In this document: positions 46,198 to 56,965 of the stretch, piece by piece
How positions within the stretch are numbered: the first letter of the stretch is position 1
Layout: every line of letters starts with the position of its first letter
Origin: Cocos nucifera
Taxonomy: Eukaryota; Streptophyta; Magnoliopsida; Arecales; Arecaceae
Direction of reading: 5' to 3'
Assembly (NCBI GenBank): GCA_006176705.1
Contig: QRFJ01000769.1
Span: 186,001-250,000, forward strand
DNA: 64,000 nucleotides
Notes under the pieces: model-generated
Told to the model about the DNA's origin: nothing
Database searches by the model: none
The model's input: the letters and a program-made list of their open reading frames with translations, nothing else
Position numbers and translations under genes: made by a program

Positions 46198-46941
46198 CCA
46201 TGAACTACTTTCATAGGATGATCTATCTCAGGGTACTCACGAACTTTTATCGCAACAATCTCCAAACTGGTGATCTTTTACTCATAGTCATCTCTAATTT
46301 CTTAGCACCTATCAGATGGAGACTTTTTTTTTGATGTTTTTTTTTGATCCATCGCTTATCTTTCTATTGGTAGTCTTAGGTGAGGAAGGATTGATCGTGA
46401 TCTTCTTACCCTTATGAGTGAAGCTACAGGAGTTGGTTCGGCCATAAATCATAACATCATTATCAAACAGCCAAGGTCGACCTAATATGATACTTTTGAC
46501 TTCCATGGGTAGGACATCGCACCAAACATGATCTTGATAAGAATGGAGCTAGATAGAAATACGGCATCTAAGTTTGATGAAAATAGAGAAAAAATCTATC
46601 CAAGACATACGGTATGGGTTGGGATGATCTATAGGAGCTAATCCTAATCGCTTAACCATGTCGGTGGAGATGGCGTTGATACAGCTACCGCTATCAATGA
46701 TCACCTTATAAATTTTATCACTAAATTTTATGAAGGTATGGAAAATAGAGGTCCTACGCCAGTCTTCACTCTCCTTAGTCCGTGCTAAAACATACCTAAT
46801 GACTCCAAGCCTAAGGATTGACTCCGATGCAATGAAACTTAGGATTTTCTCAGTACTCTCAAACTGCTTAGCTAAGTTTGGATCAGCTTCATAAACTTTC
46901 TCCTCAATATTTTTTAGAGTTTTTTCTTCTAATTCTTTCAT
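46198..46941 (-). pseudogene. D aspartic protease and linker
   Basis: Open piece 46549-46941 (130 aa): after a helical linker comes FHTFIKFSDKIYKVIIDSGSCINAI with the retropepsin DSG, then DMVKRLGLAPIDHPNPY. A frame change leads to 46312-46506: SIILGRPWLFDNDVMIYGRT, the C-terminal protease sheet. The next 110 bases read in frame to KVREYPEIDHPMKVVHGY, where B sits, and pass directly into integrase C-terminal sequence. The RT-integrase deletion junction must therefore lie near 46200-46300. Confidence 0.85.
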
Positions 46942-47978
46942 AAATAATGATCGGTTGGGATATTATGCAGCAAAATGACCATAACTATAGGACTTGAAGC
47001 AGTGGGATCGAGAACTACTTTTCTTAGATAACTCTCCTGCAACTCTTTTTTCTTTATCTTCTTTTCTCATAATAGAATTTATAGGTGGAGGTCCATTACT
47101 AGGAGTCTGGGTAGTATTGGGTCTCGATCTGGAAGAGATAACTTGGGTAGGTTCAAGATGATGGATGGTCGAATACCTAAAAAATCTCTTAAAGTCTAGG
47201 GCAAGTTGATAAGCTTGTTCTAATGTGGTTACCTCTCACAAAAAAAGCTCACGCTGGATATCTTCTCATAATCCAGCTCTAAATCTAGATAAGGTAACAA
47301 CCTTATCTTCAGTTACTCCATATCTCATGAGGTACTCATCAAATCTCGTAATGTACTCTGTGATTGATCTATTTTCATGAGTAAGTCTCTGCCACTGATC
47401 TAAAAATTTTTGTTGGTAGGAGGTGGGGAGGTATTTTTCTCTGAGTTTCTCCTTCATTTTATCTCAGATTTCTATCAGTCTTGTCTTCTCTGGTTGAGAA
47501 GACGTTCAACACTTTTTCAATAAAGTCGGGCTTGCCTAACTAACTTCGTCCTAGAAAACCTAACTCTCCTTACTTCAGATATTTTGTACCATCCAAAATA
47601 GTGCTCCATGCTCAATTTCTAATCTAGATACTCTCTTGGATCTAGACAACCATCAAAACTTGGGGCTTCGATCTTCACATTCCTAAGAACATGCTCATCT
47701 TGATCAAACAGGTTACGATGGGGGCATGTTGCTATAGGTCGATCTAGGTCGAGGTTCCTTCTTCTCTATCCTATAGGTAGTTAGGGAGACTCAGGTTTAG
47801 GTTGTCATTGCCTAGCTTATTCTAGTACTGTTATTCTTTCACTCATGAATTTCATAAAATCTTTCATATCATTAAACTTCTTAGTCAGGGCATTAATGAT
47901 GACTGCTGTATTGGGATCCATGTTGGTACTGGATGGAAAAGTAGGATATTGGTATTGGGTACCTGATCTAGTGGTCAT
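46942..47978 (-). pseudogene. D gag
   Basis: The start codon at 47976-47978 (MTTRSGTQYQYPTFPSSTN, then NALTKKFNDMKDFMKFM) is about 140 bp inside the primer site. The capsid region includes VKIEAPSFDGCLDPREYLD and the open piece 47266-47457 (MKEKLREKYLPTSYQQKFLD...TEYITRFDEYLMRYG, SRFRAGL). The zinc knuckle region (about 46965-47000, CFKSYSYGHFAA) has lost cysteines and has a stop. About nine stops or shifts overall. Confidence 0.83.
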
Positions 47979-48115
47979 GCAAGTCTAGGATGTAAGAATA
48001 AGATGCAGTAAGAAAGAAAAAAATATTAAAAAATAAATTATAAAATTTAAATTATGAAAATTTAACTAGCAAAAATTTTAAATTATAGAATTTAAACTAA
48101 AGTCCTAACCAATCT

Positions 48116-48128
48116 GGCTCTAATACCA
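48116..48128 (-). promoter_or_regulatory. Primer binding site of D (initiator tRNA-Met)
   Basis: Minus strand TGGTATTAGAGCC, one substitution from the initiator-Met complement, three bases from the LTR terminus. Confidence 0.85.
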
Positions 48129-48131
48129 AAT

Positions 48132-49509
48132 TGATGCGGGACAGCCTAAAAAAAGAGAAAAGATCAAGCTTTCTTTCGTTCATCAACAACAAATTATGTC
48201 CGACCGTGGCACATTATTCTTAGGATAGACAGTATAGTTATCTATACTCTACTTAGGAGGAATGACTAATTGACATGGGACCAAAGCACGATCAAGCTAA
48301 ATAATGCTAATGAATGCCATTTTAGAGATTAGTAAATAACAAGCAATAATAAAGTAAATAAATAGATAATAAAAATTAAACATGCTCATGAATAGTTATA
48401 AAAAAAATATAAATGGAATGAAGGATAGCAAGAAATTAAGTCCATAAAAAAATCCAAAAAAATATAAGAAGAATCTGGATCATGGTAGTTAAAAAACTAT
48501 CCTGATTAGGACTCTTAATCTTTTAACCAAGTAGATATATCAATAAAGAACTGGGTCTTTACCAACATCAGATCTAAAAAAAATAAGTAAAAATCAAAGA
48601 TCAGTTGAGAAGGAATGAAGGTCCTTATCAACGTTTGATCTATAGAATAATAGATCACTCTTTCTCTCTCTGCATGATAGATGAAAATCTTGGAGGAGAT
48701 AGATCTTCTTTTGGTGGTATAGGCTTATGTAGGTAAATGGTGAAGACGAATCAAGATCGTAGGAACACTGAATCTTAAGAAAATGAAGGTTAAAGAGATA
48801 GAAAAAAGTGGGCCTCACATCCTCCCGTTGAGGGGCAATTTTGGGTCTCACACCCTCTCCCTCTCAGAGCGACCAATACAAGTGTTTGTGAAAATTGTAA
48901 AGTGATTCATTCATTATCTCATTCATGAAAGATACATGGATTTATATAGGACCCTAGGGGTCCTATTTCTTTAGGTATCCTATTCCCTTTACAAGAAAAA
49001 AATCAACCCTCCCAACAAAAAAGTAAAACATTATGTATGGTTTCCATATACAATAATATATCATATCTATCTTTTATGGAATCATAGAAAAGAAATCAAC
49101 CTTTTAACAAAATAAGTAAGAAATCAAGAACTCTTAAGGAATCCTAGAAAAAAAAAAAAACTCCATATGGGCGCTTGATGCCTAGCACAACTTGGCATGA
49201 GGATCCTTGGGTATGGCACATGCTGGTATGTGTATTTCCTCCCTAGGCGTGTGGAGGGTGGTGGCTCCAATGATGACGTGAACCAAGCTTGCTTCTTTAT
49301 GATTGTCTCTTTCCAAATAAGTCTCAATCCAAAATAAGCCTAAGTATGGTCCTATGGATCCAAAACTAAATGCATCAAAAGAACTAATTGATTAAATCAA
49401 AAGAACTAGAATAAAATAACTGAAGTAGAGTTATTCTGATATGGCTTATTTAATCTAAATTGAATCTAAATTGTGTTGCCGACTTCTGATGGCTCTGGTG
49501 TCCGCACCA
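48132..49509 (-). repeat. D 5' LTR (1378 bp)
   Basis: It pairs with 36356-37732. Minus-strand TATATAAA at 48951-48958 is the likely promoter. The 48594-48851 frame is not a gene. Confidence 0.93.
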
Positions 49510-49514
49510 GGTCA
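49510..49514. repeat. Target-site duplication of D, right copy
   Basis: GGTCA, identical to 36351-36355. Confidence 0.92.
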
Positions 49515-50277
49515 TCTCCTGAATAGTCAAAATTTTCTTTGGATTTGCCTCAATCCCATGCCTCGACACCATGAATCTCAAGAACTTTTTCGAGGTTACA
49601 CTGAAGGTGCATTTGGTCGGATTCAGCTTCATCTTGTACTTCTTAAGTGCGCTAATGATCTCTTCGAGGTCGATGATGTGATTTATCGAAGCCCAACTCT
49701 TGATGAGCATGTCATCCACATATACATCCATGTTTCGACTAATCTGCTCTCTGAAGATTTTGTTGATCAGGTGCTGGTATGTTGCTCCTGCATTCTTGAG
49801 TTCAAAAGCCATAATCTTGTAACAGTAAAGACCATGGTCAGTAACAAAAGCGATTTTCTCCTCATCCTCTGGTGCCATCCGAATTTGGTTATAGCTGAAA
49901 AAAGCATCCATGAAGCTGAGGAGCTCATGATCCGAGGTTGCATCCACCAACTGATCCATCCTGGGCAATGGGTAGTTATCTTTTAGATAAGCTTTGTTCA
50001 GCTTCTTGAAGTTTATACACATCCTCCACTTGCCGTTCGCCTTTTTGACGAGCACCATATTTGAGATCCAGCTCGGATAGTTAACTTTTTGGATGAATCC
50101 AGCCTTAAGAAGTTTATTTACTTCTTCTGTAATTGCTTTCTGCCTCTTCAAAGCATGGCTGCACTTCTTCTCTTTTACTGGCCGACATCTAGGATCAGTA
50201 GCCAGTCGATGTTTCATGACCTCAGCATCGATCTTCGGCATTTCTATTGGAACCCAGGCAAAGACATCTGCCTTTTT
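49515..50277 (-). pseudogene. E reverse transcriptase (Ty3/Gypsy)
   Basis: The best-kept domain of E: open from 50241 (MPKIDAEVMKHRL) through AITEEVNKLLKAGFIQKVNY, VLVKKANGKWRMC, YPLPRMDQLVDATSDHELLS, FMDAFFSYNQIRM (first catalytic Asp), GLYCYKIMAFELKNAGATYQ and VYVDDMLIKS (YVDD box intact) to HGIEANPKKILTIQEMT. The frame then continues across the D insertion at 36350. A TGA at about 50278 separates it from the protease frame. The plus-strand frames 49471-49986 and 50089-50485 are antisense shadows. Confidence 0.92.
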
Positions 50278-50889
50278 TCAAAGGAAGGCGATGAGTTGCT
50301 CTCGAACCTCATCCCCCAAGTTGGAACCGATCAGCACAGTGTGCTCCATATTTTCATCATTCAACGGAATGGAAATAAGGTCCTCCATAGGCTCGCCCCA
50401 CTCCTCTATAAGGTCATTGTGGACATCCAGCCCATCAACAAAACAAAGGTCAGATTGGATATTTTTCTGTAAGGTGATGGAGTAATAATGCCTTGTTAAG
50501 GCCTGGTCTCCCCTGACCTCTCCAATTCCGTAGCTCATCGAGAACTTCACCTTTAAATAATCAATTGAGACTATAGCTTGGAGTGCAATCAAACTAGGTT
50601 GGCCAAGAATGGCATTGTAGGTAGATGGGGCTTTCACAACTAGAAAATTGATGTATGCTTTAGCAAGCTTTGGATGTTGTCCTGCAGCCACAGTCAGAGT
50701 TATTGTGCCCTCAACTGGCATAGCATCGCAAGTGAAGCCTACCAATGGAGAGTTCATAGGTCCTAAGTGATTATTAGGTAAAGACATTTTCAAGAAAGTA
50801 TCGTGAAACAAAATATCAGTAGAGCTTTCATTATATACCAAAATATGATGCACATCATAGTTAGCAATGTTTAAAGAGATTACAACCAC
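50278..50889 (-). pseudogene. E retropepsin-like protease with altered active site, and linker
   Basis: 203-codon open frame: VVISLNIANYDVHHILVYNES, then STDILFHDTFLKM, YINFLVVKAPSTYNAILGQP, then a linker rich in acidic residues leading to RT. The ILGQP-containing second half of the retropepsin fold is clear. The active-site loop reads V-Y-N-E-S-S. The catalytic Asp and following Gly expected in Tat proteases are Tyr and Glu here, so it cannot be an active protease. Confidence 0.85.
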
Positions 50890-51542
50890 ATCATTGTGTG
50901 AAAACCAAACTCCTTGGGCATCCTTGTTGGTGAAGGCGATGGGCTCCTCAGTTCTCCACCTCTTTTCAAGCTTTGTTGATCCGCTAGCCCCCCCTCACCA
51001 AAGTCCCCCAGAGATGATATCGATGATGTCGAGGGGTGGTCGGTCTGCCTGCTGCTCCTCCCTTGATAGTTTTGATTGCGGCAGTGCCCTTGATCGATCT
51101 TTCTGCCCTTTAGGCCGATGCCGTAGGAATCAACTTCGCCTGCCTCGCCTGATGAGCTCCTCAATCTCATCTTGGAGCTGAATGCATTCTTCAGTATCGT
51201 GATTGTGGTCACGATGATAGAGGCAGAACTTATTTGGATTGCATCTGCCAGGATGGGAGTGCATCCTTTTCGACCTTGGTAGCTGCTCCCTAATCTCCAT
51301 CAGTACTTGAATTTTTGGAGCATTGAGAGGGGCATAGTTGTGGAACCTTTGGAGGGGGAGCCCCATCGAGCCCTTCTATCAGGACTTTCTTGCTTCTGAG
51401 CCTGGGAAGAAGTTTCGACTCGCTTGCACTCAAGGGGAGTTTGGGAGCGTGATCGAGCTTCACTCGACTTTTCTTCCTCAGTGGGCCTGCCCGGCTCATC
51501 CATTCGCCGCTCTACAGTGACTTCACTATCCTTGTCCTGGAA
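50890..51542 (-). pseudogene. E gag C-terminal part, truncated by alpha-4
   Basis: Two frames cover it. From 51542: a Glu/Ser/Arg-rich stretch (RRMDEPGRPTEEEKSSEARS). Then 51130-51366: PLQRFHNYAPLNAPKIQVLM, with the degenerate zinc-binding-like region FCLYHRDHNHDTEECIQLQD and EIEELIRRGR, characteristic of Tat gags. Then a basic Ser-rich linker to protease. The N-terminal two thirds of gag, the leader and the 5' LTR are missing because alpha-4 begins at 51543. Confidence 0.85.
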
Positions 51543-53848
51543 TGTTAGGTATGTGTGCCTTAGAAGCCAGATTGGTCGATGCTTGTAATACACTTCTAAG
51601 GGCAAAATTATAATTTTAACTATAAATAAAAAAATAGATTATTTTCTATCATAGTGTGTATTTGAAAGTGTCTGTGATACATTCCTTGAGTTAATGGTAA
51701 TGATAGTTCATATTTTTAAGAGTTAAAAATTTAAGACATGAATTTTCATTATTAACTCATAAAATGCTTTTGATCGTAGGATCATCATGAGGATGGTGAT
51801 TGATCTGAAAGATTGGTATTTGATCGCTTCGTTTGGATAGATGAGTCTTGAATCTATAGTGTAGAGACACTAGAGCAAGAGTACAAGTACTCGTTAGAGA
51901 ACGAGGGCACTGAGCATGACCACCTCGAGTAGTCATAAGAAAGTCTACCTTCTCGTCGATGATAGGCTCGAAGCTGTAGTGGTGTGTCTAGTTCTTTGAT
52001 CTGAGGTGCATCGGTAGTTCACTTTGAGGGTGTTATAGTTTGACTACACCATAACTCGATCTCCTAGCCATTCGAAACCCTGAGGTGTATGTTGGCCATA
52101 GCATGTTCATTGTAGGAATTGGATTGCACCGATAGGGGATCTATCTACCTCGGTAGATGAGGAGCAGCCCAATGATGATCATGAGAATCAAGTCTATAAG
52201 CCCATGGCCATGGCAGAGTGAAATAATAGAAAGAGTTTCTATTAGAATTTTCACATTGGATTTGAATTGAATGATTAATTCATATGACAAATATTTAGGA
52301 TTTGACAAGACCACCTTAACCCTAATCTGGTCAGGGCTCAAGATAGAAAAATGTAATCACATAAGTAACTGCATCGAGAGGCTTGCTTTCAATTCTGATG
52401 GGTTGCCACCATATGCTGCTAGGTGTCACTGGTGGATTTTGGGAGTAATTAGAATGATTTGGATGATCGATCATACTAGTTATCTGAATCAAAAAAGTTC
52501 TAATCCATCGAAAGATGTTTCAATGATGTCGATGATAGAGATAATGATATATCCCATTACCATACAGAAATAAGCCTAACTGGGTCACACAAATAATGTT
52601 TTGGATCTGGATGTCATCAATTGGACTAACCTAGTTTAATTGATTTGAATAAGATTCAATTAGGTTCAAGAAAATCGTGCTAGCACATGATTGAGCCTAA
52701 TGTTCTCCTTTAACAATCATTAAAGCTTGTCTCGACTGAGCCAAATGTATTTAGGCTCACTGAGAAATCTTTACTTGGTCTGACTGGAGCTTGTCCAGAT
52801 CAGAAAAGGGTTATCTTAATTTATGAGATAAATTTAAAATACCACCTTCCATTTTCGGTCACCTGCTAATTCCTATTTTCGGACATTGGTCAAATATTAA
52901 TCCTGGATACTTAGACACCTGTCCATGTATCATGCACCCATAAGAGAGTACCTAGAGACTTGTCCACTTACTAAAAAGCAGATAGGAAGGGGGTGCATGC
53001 CTAGGGAGGCATGCGCCCCATGAGGCATGCACCCCATGAGGATAAAAGATGGAGTCCCATACAGATGGGACTCCAGCTTGCTTCAGGGGATTAAACTATG
53101 TGGTGCCAAGAAGTCTTGTTTGACCCAGTCTTGGCACCACCTTAGGAGAGCTTTGAGGGTCACTCATCTGATTGGATCAGATGACATCATCCCACCAATC
53201 AAATTTACATCTAATTGTACAAAGGGCCATGATTGGCTAGGATGATGTGGCACTGCATGGTGCAGCAGGATCTATATAAATCCTATTTATGCCTAGAATT
53301 TAATGTTTCTGCCTTTAGCCCATGACACATAGCCTCTCTCCCTCCTTCTCAATGCCATCCTCTGGTCCTCTCTCTCCTCTCCACGCCCAAGGGCTTTTGG
53401 GCATGAACAAGGTGCGATCCAAGCAAGTAAAAGGTGCCAGGAAAGGAAGAAGGCAGCACTGCTGCAAGAGACAACGACTGTTCTTGAAAAGCAGTTTTGA
53501 TGATCTTCAAGATCAGATCTAGATCTAATTTTTGGAGAATTGATTGAGAAGAAGAAGATCTCTAAATTCTACCCAAGTGGATACCGATAGAGGTCAGGCA
53601 CTTGCATGGCTACATTCAGAACCTCAGGCAAACATCAGGATCATCATAGAATAATTGGATTATCCAAAACAAAGGTATAATTAAATTAGATTTAATTTTT
53701 AATTTTATTTTTATTATTAGACTAATAAGATCAAATTTGAGGAGTCTCAGATCTAATTAAAATCTTAGAGAAATTTTTTTTGAAATATCCCTCTTGATCC
53801 AATCAGATCTGAACGAACCTGATCCAAAAAATAAGGCTTTTTCCTTCA
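51543..53848 (+). repeat. alpha-4 5' LTR (2.31 kb)
   Basis: Starts TGTTAGGTATGTGTGCC, ends TTTTTCCTTCA, then AC and a degenerate primer site, so it is a 5' LTR on the plus strand. TATATAAA at 53273-53280, donor-like AAG|GTATAA at 53675. The W-box cluster is largely lost (one GGTCAA near 52888). It is more diverged than alpha-1 or alpha-3. The preceding bases (TGGAA, 51538-51542) would be the TSD. Confidence 0.88.
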
Positions 53849-53850
53849 AC

Positions 53851-53863
53851 TAATATCAAAGCC
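53851..53863 (+). promoter_or_regulatory. Decayed primer binding site of alpha-4
   Basis: TAATATCAAAGCC in the place of TGGTATCAGAGCC. All three differences are G-to-A changes. Confidence 0.6.
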
Positions 53864-54688
53864 AGGTTCCATAATTTATTAGATCTAATTTTAATTTATT
53901 TTTGATCTAATAATTAGATGATTTTAGATGTCACATTATATATGATTAATTTTAAAATTAAAAATTTAAAAATTAAATAATCTAGATCTAAGATGTATGA
54001 GATGCGTGACTAGACTAGGAATAGAATTATTCTATGTGTAGTCTAGCATGATCATAATTTTAATTTAATTAATTATAATTTTTAGATCTATTTATTTATT
54101 ATTTTTTAATATTATAAATATTATAATTAGATCTAAAAATAGAAAATAAATTTATTTAATTTATTCATATGAGATATGATAGATACATGTTTAGACTAGT
54201 TGTAGAATAGTTCTACAAAATTATCTAGAATAAATTTTAATTTGATATGATCAAATTCAAATCTTATTTTTTAGATGTTTATGAGATAATTTAGATATAA
54301 AAACATGCATGATATGATACATGAGATGTATGCAAAATATATTTTTAGTTAGATCAATTTTTATATATGTGATATATGATGTAGATCTAACTAGTTTTGT
54401 AGATTTATCATGTTTTTGATTAAGGCATTCCCGTTGGCCGTCTGATCATAAGAATGATGAAGGAACTAGATCTAGGATTTTACAGATTGATCTTGAAATT
54501 TTTTCAAGATCTTGCAGTGGAAGACTTAGATAAATCCAAAATTTATTTAAATAATCTTGTAAACATCTAGATCTCAGATCTATTACATGATTAAGATATG
54601 ATATTAAATCAAAAATTAAAATTAAATAAAAAAATATTGATCAAATCAACCTAGATCTATACTACATCAAATGCAGGTATGAAGTTTA
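53864..54688 (+). other. alpha-4 leader fragment
   Basis: Up to about 54465 it aligns with the reverse complement of the alpha-3 leader, including the 5' arms of the nested inverted repeats (TTTTTGATTAAGG near 54413-54425 and ATCATAAGAA near 54446). From 54470 to 54688 it diverges: a hairpin-like GATCTTGAAA/TTTCAAGATC at about 54489-54511, then unrecognised AT-rich sequence. Alpha-3 begins at 54689. The remainder of alpha-4 is not in the window. Confidence 0.7.
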
Positions 54689-56947
54689 TGAAGGGAAATC
54701 CTGATTTCCCGGTCCAGGTTCGTCCAGATCTGATTAGATCAAGAGATATATTTCAAAAATTTTCTCTTGATCTCAATCAGATCTTGATATATTTCAGATC
54801 TGAATCTTATTATTTTAATAAATAAAATAAAATAAGATAAATTAAATCAAATTCAATTTACTTGATTTGGGTAATCCTATTACCCTGATCCTGATTGCAG
54901 CGGAAGGTTTTGGATCTTAGCCACGCAAGCGCCTGGCCTCTACCGGTATCCACTCGGGTTGGATCTGGAGATCCTCTTCTTCTTTATCACACCTCCAAAA
55001 ATCAGATCTGGATCTGATCTGGAGGATCTTCAAAACTCTTTTGAAGATCTGCAGTCGTCCTTTTACAGCAGCGCAGCCTTCTTGCTTTTGATGGCCTTTC
55101 TTTGATCTTGAATCGCACCAAACTAAGTCCAAATACTTTTGGACGTGGAGAGCAAGAGGAGAAGAGACACTATGGCGTGGAGAAAGGAGGGGAGAGGCAG
55201 CCTTGGGGCATATCTAATAGCATTGGAATTAGGGTTGGGCGGCAGGGTCTTATTTATAGACCTCTTGTGATCCAACTCCTCTTCCTCTCAACCAATCACA
55301 ACCCTTTGTGAAATCAGATCTAAATCTGATTGGTTGGAATAGAGACCCTGGATTCCTCCTTAGAGGGTGCCTAAGACAGTCAAATCTGATTCTTAGTAGG
55401 ACTCTGATTGGAATCCAAAGGGAGGTGGAGTCTTTGTCCAACAAGGACTCCTAGGCGCCTCCTACTTGGGCTCACGCCACCCTTGGCGTGCGCCCTTCTC
55501 CTTGCCAGTTTCTGGCAGGGAGACAGGCCCCACCACCTCTCCAATAGGTGGCATGACATGTGGTCAAAATCAAAGGGTGAATGGTCAACGTTTGACCAGT
55601 CAAAGGTAGACTTTTGACCAAAGTCAAAGAACAAGAAATGGTAGGTGACCAAAAATGGCAGGTAAATGTCTTTACAAATAAGACAACATATTTTGACTTG
55701 GACAACCTCCAGTCAGACCATATGAAGGCTCTGATTGACGACAAACTCCTTTGGCTCAGTCAGGCAACTATTTATGATAGTAAAAGAAGAACGTTAGGTT
55801 CAATCGAGTGCTAGCACGATTTCCTTGAACCTAATTGAATCTCATTCAGATCAATTGAACTAGATCAGTTCAATTGATGATCACCAAGATTCAAACCCTT
55901 GTTTGTGTGACCCAGTTAGGTTCAGTTCTGTATGGTAATGGGATATGTCATGATCTCTATCATAGACATCATCGAAACTCTTTCGATGGATCAGAACTCT
56001 TCTGATTCGAACAGCTAGAATGATCGATCATCTAAATCATTCTAATTGCTCCCAAAATCCACCAGTGACACCTAGCAGTATATGGTGGCAACCCATCAGA
56101 GCTGAATGCGAACCTCTTGGTGCAGCTACCTTGTGTGATTCAGTTCTTCTATCTTGAGCCCCGATCAGATTAGGGTTAAGGTGAACTCGTCAAACCCTAG
56201 TCTCTGTCATATGATGTAATCATTCGATTCGAGTCCAATGTGAAAATCTAAATAGAAACTCTTTCTATTATTTCACTCTGCCTATGGCCATGGGCTTTCA
56301 GGACTTGATTCTCATGATCATCATAGGGCTACTCTCTATACCCGAGGTAGATAGATCCCATCTTGATGCAATCCAGTTCCTACAATGAACATGTCACAGC
56401 CAACATACACCTCAGGGTTCAATGGCTAGGAGACCGAGTAATGGTGTAGTCAAACTATAACACCCTCAAGGTGAACTACGATGCATCTCAGGTCAAAGAA
56501 CCAGACACACTACTGCAGCATAGGTCAGTCATTGACGAGAAGGTAGACTCCCTAATGACTACTCGAGGTGGTCACGCTCAGTGCCCTCGTTCTCTAACGA
56601 GTACCTGTACTCTCGCTCCGGTGTCTCCACACCATAGACTCAAGACTCATCTACTAAAGAGAAGCGATTGTACACCAACCTTCCGGATCAATCACCATCC
56701 TCGTGATGATCCTATGGTCGGGAGCTGTTTATGAGTTAATAATGATTATTCATGTCTTAAATTTTCAACTCTTGAAAATATGAATTATCATTACCATTAA
56801 CTCAAAGGATGTATCACAGACACTAAATATACATATGTGATAGAAAATAACCCATTTTATTAATTTTAGTCAAAATTATAATTTTGCCCCTAGAAGTGTA
56901 TTACAAGGGTCAGCCAATTCTGGCTTCTAGGGCACATATATCTAACA
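54689..56947 (-). repeat. alpha-3 3' LTR (2259 bp)
   Basis: Minus-strand start TGTTAGATATATGTGCCC at 56947, end CCCTTCA at 54689. TATA element 55251-55258, W-box cluster 55561-55631. The frames at 55102-55814 and 56471-56734 are LTR shadows that recur in other copies. Confidence 0.94.
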
Positions 56948-56960
56948 ATCTCCCACTTGT
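56948..56960 (-). promoter_or_regulatory. Polypurine tract of alpha-3
   Basis: Minus-strand ACAAGTGGGAGAT abutting the LTR. Confidence 0.85.
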
Positions 56961-56965
56961 CCTAA

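Larger units (their letters stand above)
36356..49509 (-). mobile_element. D: chromovirus-like Ty3/Gypsy element lacking RT and integrase core (with B inside)
   Basis: LTRs of 1377 and 1378 bp (36356-37732 and 48132-49509) are flanked by GGTCA. Without B (38481-46192) and one GATAT copy it is about 5.4 kb. It holds a Met-tRNA primer site, gag, protease, then directly the integrase C-terminus and a chromodomain. No reverse transcriptase, RNase H or integrase catalytic core is present, so it is an internally deleted, non-autonomous copy. Confidence 0.92.
6805..51542 (-). mobile_element. E: Tat-lineage Ty3/Gypsy retrotransposon, host of most of the nest
   Basis: E is reassembled from pieces at 6805-8355, 20464-21890, 31097-36355 and 49510-51542. 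TSDs of the elements inside it prove continuity: CCCTC at 8351-8355 and 20464-20468, CCTTC at 21886-21890 and 31097-31101, GGTCA at 36351-36355 and 49510-49514. In sense (minus) order it holds gag, protease, RT, RNase H, a second RNase H, integrase, a tandem-repeat block and an antisense gene, ending in an LTR. The second RNase H between RT-RNase H and integrase is the recognised hallmark of the Tat lineage. The 5' LTR and most of gag are lost where alpha-4 starts. The five bases before 6805 (CATAT) would be its TSD. Confidence 0.8.

Noticed and set aside
49471..50485. Plus-strand ORFs of 171, 127 and 130 codons
   Set aside because: Antisense shadows of the well-conserved minus-strand RT and protease frames of E.
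55102..55814. Several ORFs of 60-90 codons on both strands, recurring at 63005-63716 and 3528-4085
   Set aside because: They lie inside alpha LTRs, repeat in each copy with frame differences, and show no domain.
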